Source of the DNA: Bacillus sp. UNC438CL73TsuS30
GTDB lineage: Bacteria; Bacillota; Bacilli; Bacillales; Cytobacillaceae
NCBI RefSeq assembly: GCF_000482325.1
Contig: NZ_KI535299.1
Span: 49,326 to 113,325, forward strand
Reading direction: 5' to 3'
Length of the DNA stretch: 64,000 nucleotides
The notes beneath the pieces were generated by a model, which was not told the DNA's origin, made no database searches, and saw only the letters and a list, made by a program, of their open reading frames with translations. This document shows positions 63,310 through 64,000 of this stretch, piece by piece. Position 1 is the stretch's first letter. Every line of letters begins with the position of its first letter. Position numbers and translations under genes: made by a program.

Positions 63310-63738
63310 ATGAGCGATTCATCAATGAAAGAAAAGGTGCTAAAAGTGATTACTGAACACAGAACAGGTGTTCTTTCTTCTGTTGAAAATAATAAGCCCC
63401 ATTCCCGGTACATGACATTTTACAATGATAATTTAACCTTATATACACCAACGAAAAGGGATACGGAGAAAATTGAAGAAATAGAAAGAAATCCTTCTGT
63501 ATCCGTTTTGTTAGGGTACGAAAAACAAGGCCAAAACGATTCTTATGTTGAAATTTCGGGAACATCGACCCTTAATGATTCGCCAAAAGTGAAACAACAA
63601 TACTGGAACGAGTCCTTTGAACAATGGTTTGAGGGTCCTGAAGATCCAAACTACGTTTTTCTTGAAATAAAACCCGAAACTGTCCGCATTTTAAACCTTA
63701 ATGGTGAGCCGCCACAAGAACTCAATTTAGAGAATTGA
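63310..63738 (+). CDS. Pyridoxamine 5'-phosphate oxidase-like general stress protein
   Basis: A 142-residue split-barrel flavin-binding protein of the PNPOx/general stress protein 26 group, with RYMTFYNDNLTLYTPT near residue 35 and VLLGYEKQGQNDSYVE near 75. It resembles B. subtilis YdaG, which is sigma-B controlled. Reductase or oxidase activity on a flavin or F420-like cofactor is possible. ATG 63310 follows AAGGGAG. Confidence 0.82.
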   Translation: MSDSSMKEKVLKVITEHRTGVLSSVENNKPHSRYMTFYNDNLTLYTPTKRDTEKIEEIERNPSVSVLLGYEKQGQNDSYVEISGTSTLNDSPKVKQQYWNESFEQWFEGPEDPNYVFLEIKPETVRILNLNGEPPQELNLEN

Positions 63739-63759
63739 GAAACTCGAATGCAAACATTT

Positions 63760-63785
63760 GCACCGTATTTTAGGTGCTTTTTGTT
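63760..63785 (+). terminator. Terminator of the stress protein gene
   Basis: GCACC and GGTGC pair around eight bases, followed by TTTTTG. Confidence 0.75.
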
Positions 63786-63830
63786 TTAAAAAGCTCTTTT
63801 CATATACAAAAATGTTCCATTTAGAGTCTT

Positions 63831-64000
63831 TTCGGACAACATCGATGTTGCCATGAGCAATCGTGTCCGAATCTAGAGCTCATTCGGACAGCTTTGATGT
63901 AGCCAATTGAAATCGTGTCCGAATCAGGGTTTCATTCGGACAGTCTTGGTGAAGTCATGGGCAATCGTGTCCGAATCTAGGGCTCATTCCGACAGCTTCA
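63831..64000. repeat. Second ~53-bp repeat array, inverted and running off the window
   Basis: On the minus strand, units begin TGTCCGAATGA and contain ATTCGGACACGATT and CATGGCNACATC, the same family as 36463-36997. Three units and a partial one are visible. The array continues past 64000. Confidence 0.88.

Noticed and set aside
1..64000. rRNA or tRNA genes, prophage, integrase
   Set aside because: I saw no rRNA or tRNA signatures and no phage structural or integrase proteins.

Overview
The window looks like chromosome from a low-GC Gram-positive spore-former of the Bacillaceae, of the Bacillus/Neobacillus kind. Supporting signs are strong AGGAGG ribosome binding sites, many TTG/GTG starts, a ccpN-yqfL pair, a YbxH-like protein, a txpA-type holin-like toxin, DUF3231 and CgeB-like proteins, MhqR- and AdhR-like operators, three MocR-type regulators and a puc-type xanthine dehydrogenase cluster. 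The species cannot be fixed from the sequence alone.

Left part (1-14.8 kb, nearly all on the minus strand). A four-gene, translationally coupled Wadjet (Jet) SMC-type anti-plasmid operon runs jetD-jetA-jetB-jetC. JetC continues past the left edge, and its P-loop reads GKG instead of GKS/GKT. Next come a Suv3-like helicase, a txpA/RatA-like type I toxin-antitoxin locus that is easy to miss, a YbxH-like protein, and the gluconeogenic unit ccpN-yqfL-ppdK. The complete CcpN reading frame has no ATG, GTG or TTG at its beginning and appears to use ATT.

Middle (14.8-36.4 kb). This part holds an Fpg/Nei glycosylase and a LysP-like permease behind a perfect sigma-A promoter and a structured attenuator leader. 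A MocR/DMT pair, TerC and a DdlR-like MocR regulator followed by a D-Ala-D-Ala ligase come next. The purine-catabolic molybdenum hydroxylase set (pucB, pucD-E-C-A) lies near a PucG-like aminotransferase. LysR-controlled units follow (DMT exporter; nitrilase), then a HAD phosphatase and a DUF1284 protein.

Right part (36.4-64 kb). This accessory, detoxification-rich region is bounded by two oppositely oriented arrays of the same ~53-bp palindromic repeat. It also carries three copies (+,-,+) of a structured ~255-bp dispersed repeat, one of which supplies the C-terminus of a transporter gene. Genes include two aldo/keto reductases, an MFS exporter, a double CMD-domain protein with its TetR, a MhqR-type quinone/catechol operon (DoxX and two ring-cleavage dioxygenase-like proteins), a MerR(AdhR)-adhA divergon with a 19-bp-spacer promoter, a LysR-MFS pair and trmL. 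Further right are a 978-codon secreted beta-helix protein, a LysE/MocR divergon with a perfect 16-bp palindrome, a CgeB-LysM fusion, several very small proteins, a DUF3231 protein and a general-stress flavin-type protein with a sigma-B-like promoter.

The most distinctive content is the Wadjet operon, the type I toxin-antitoxin, the two repeat families and the noncanonical ccpN start.
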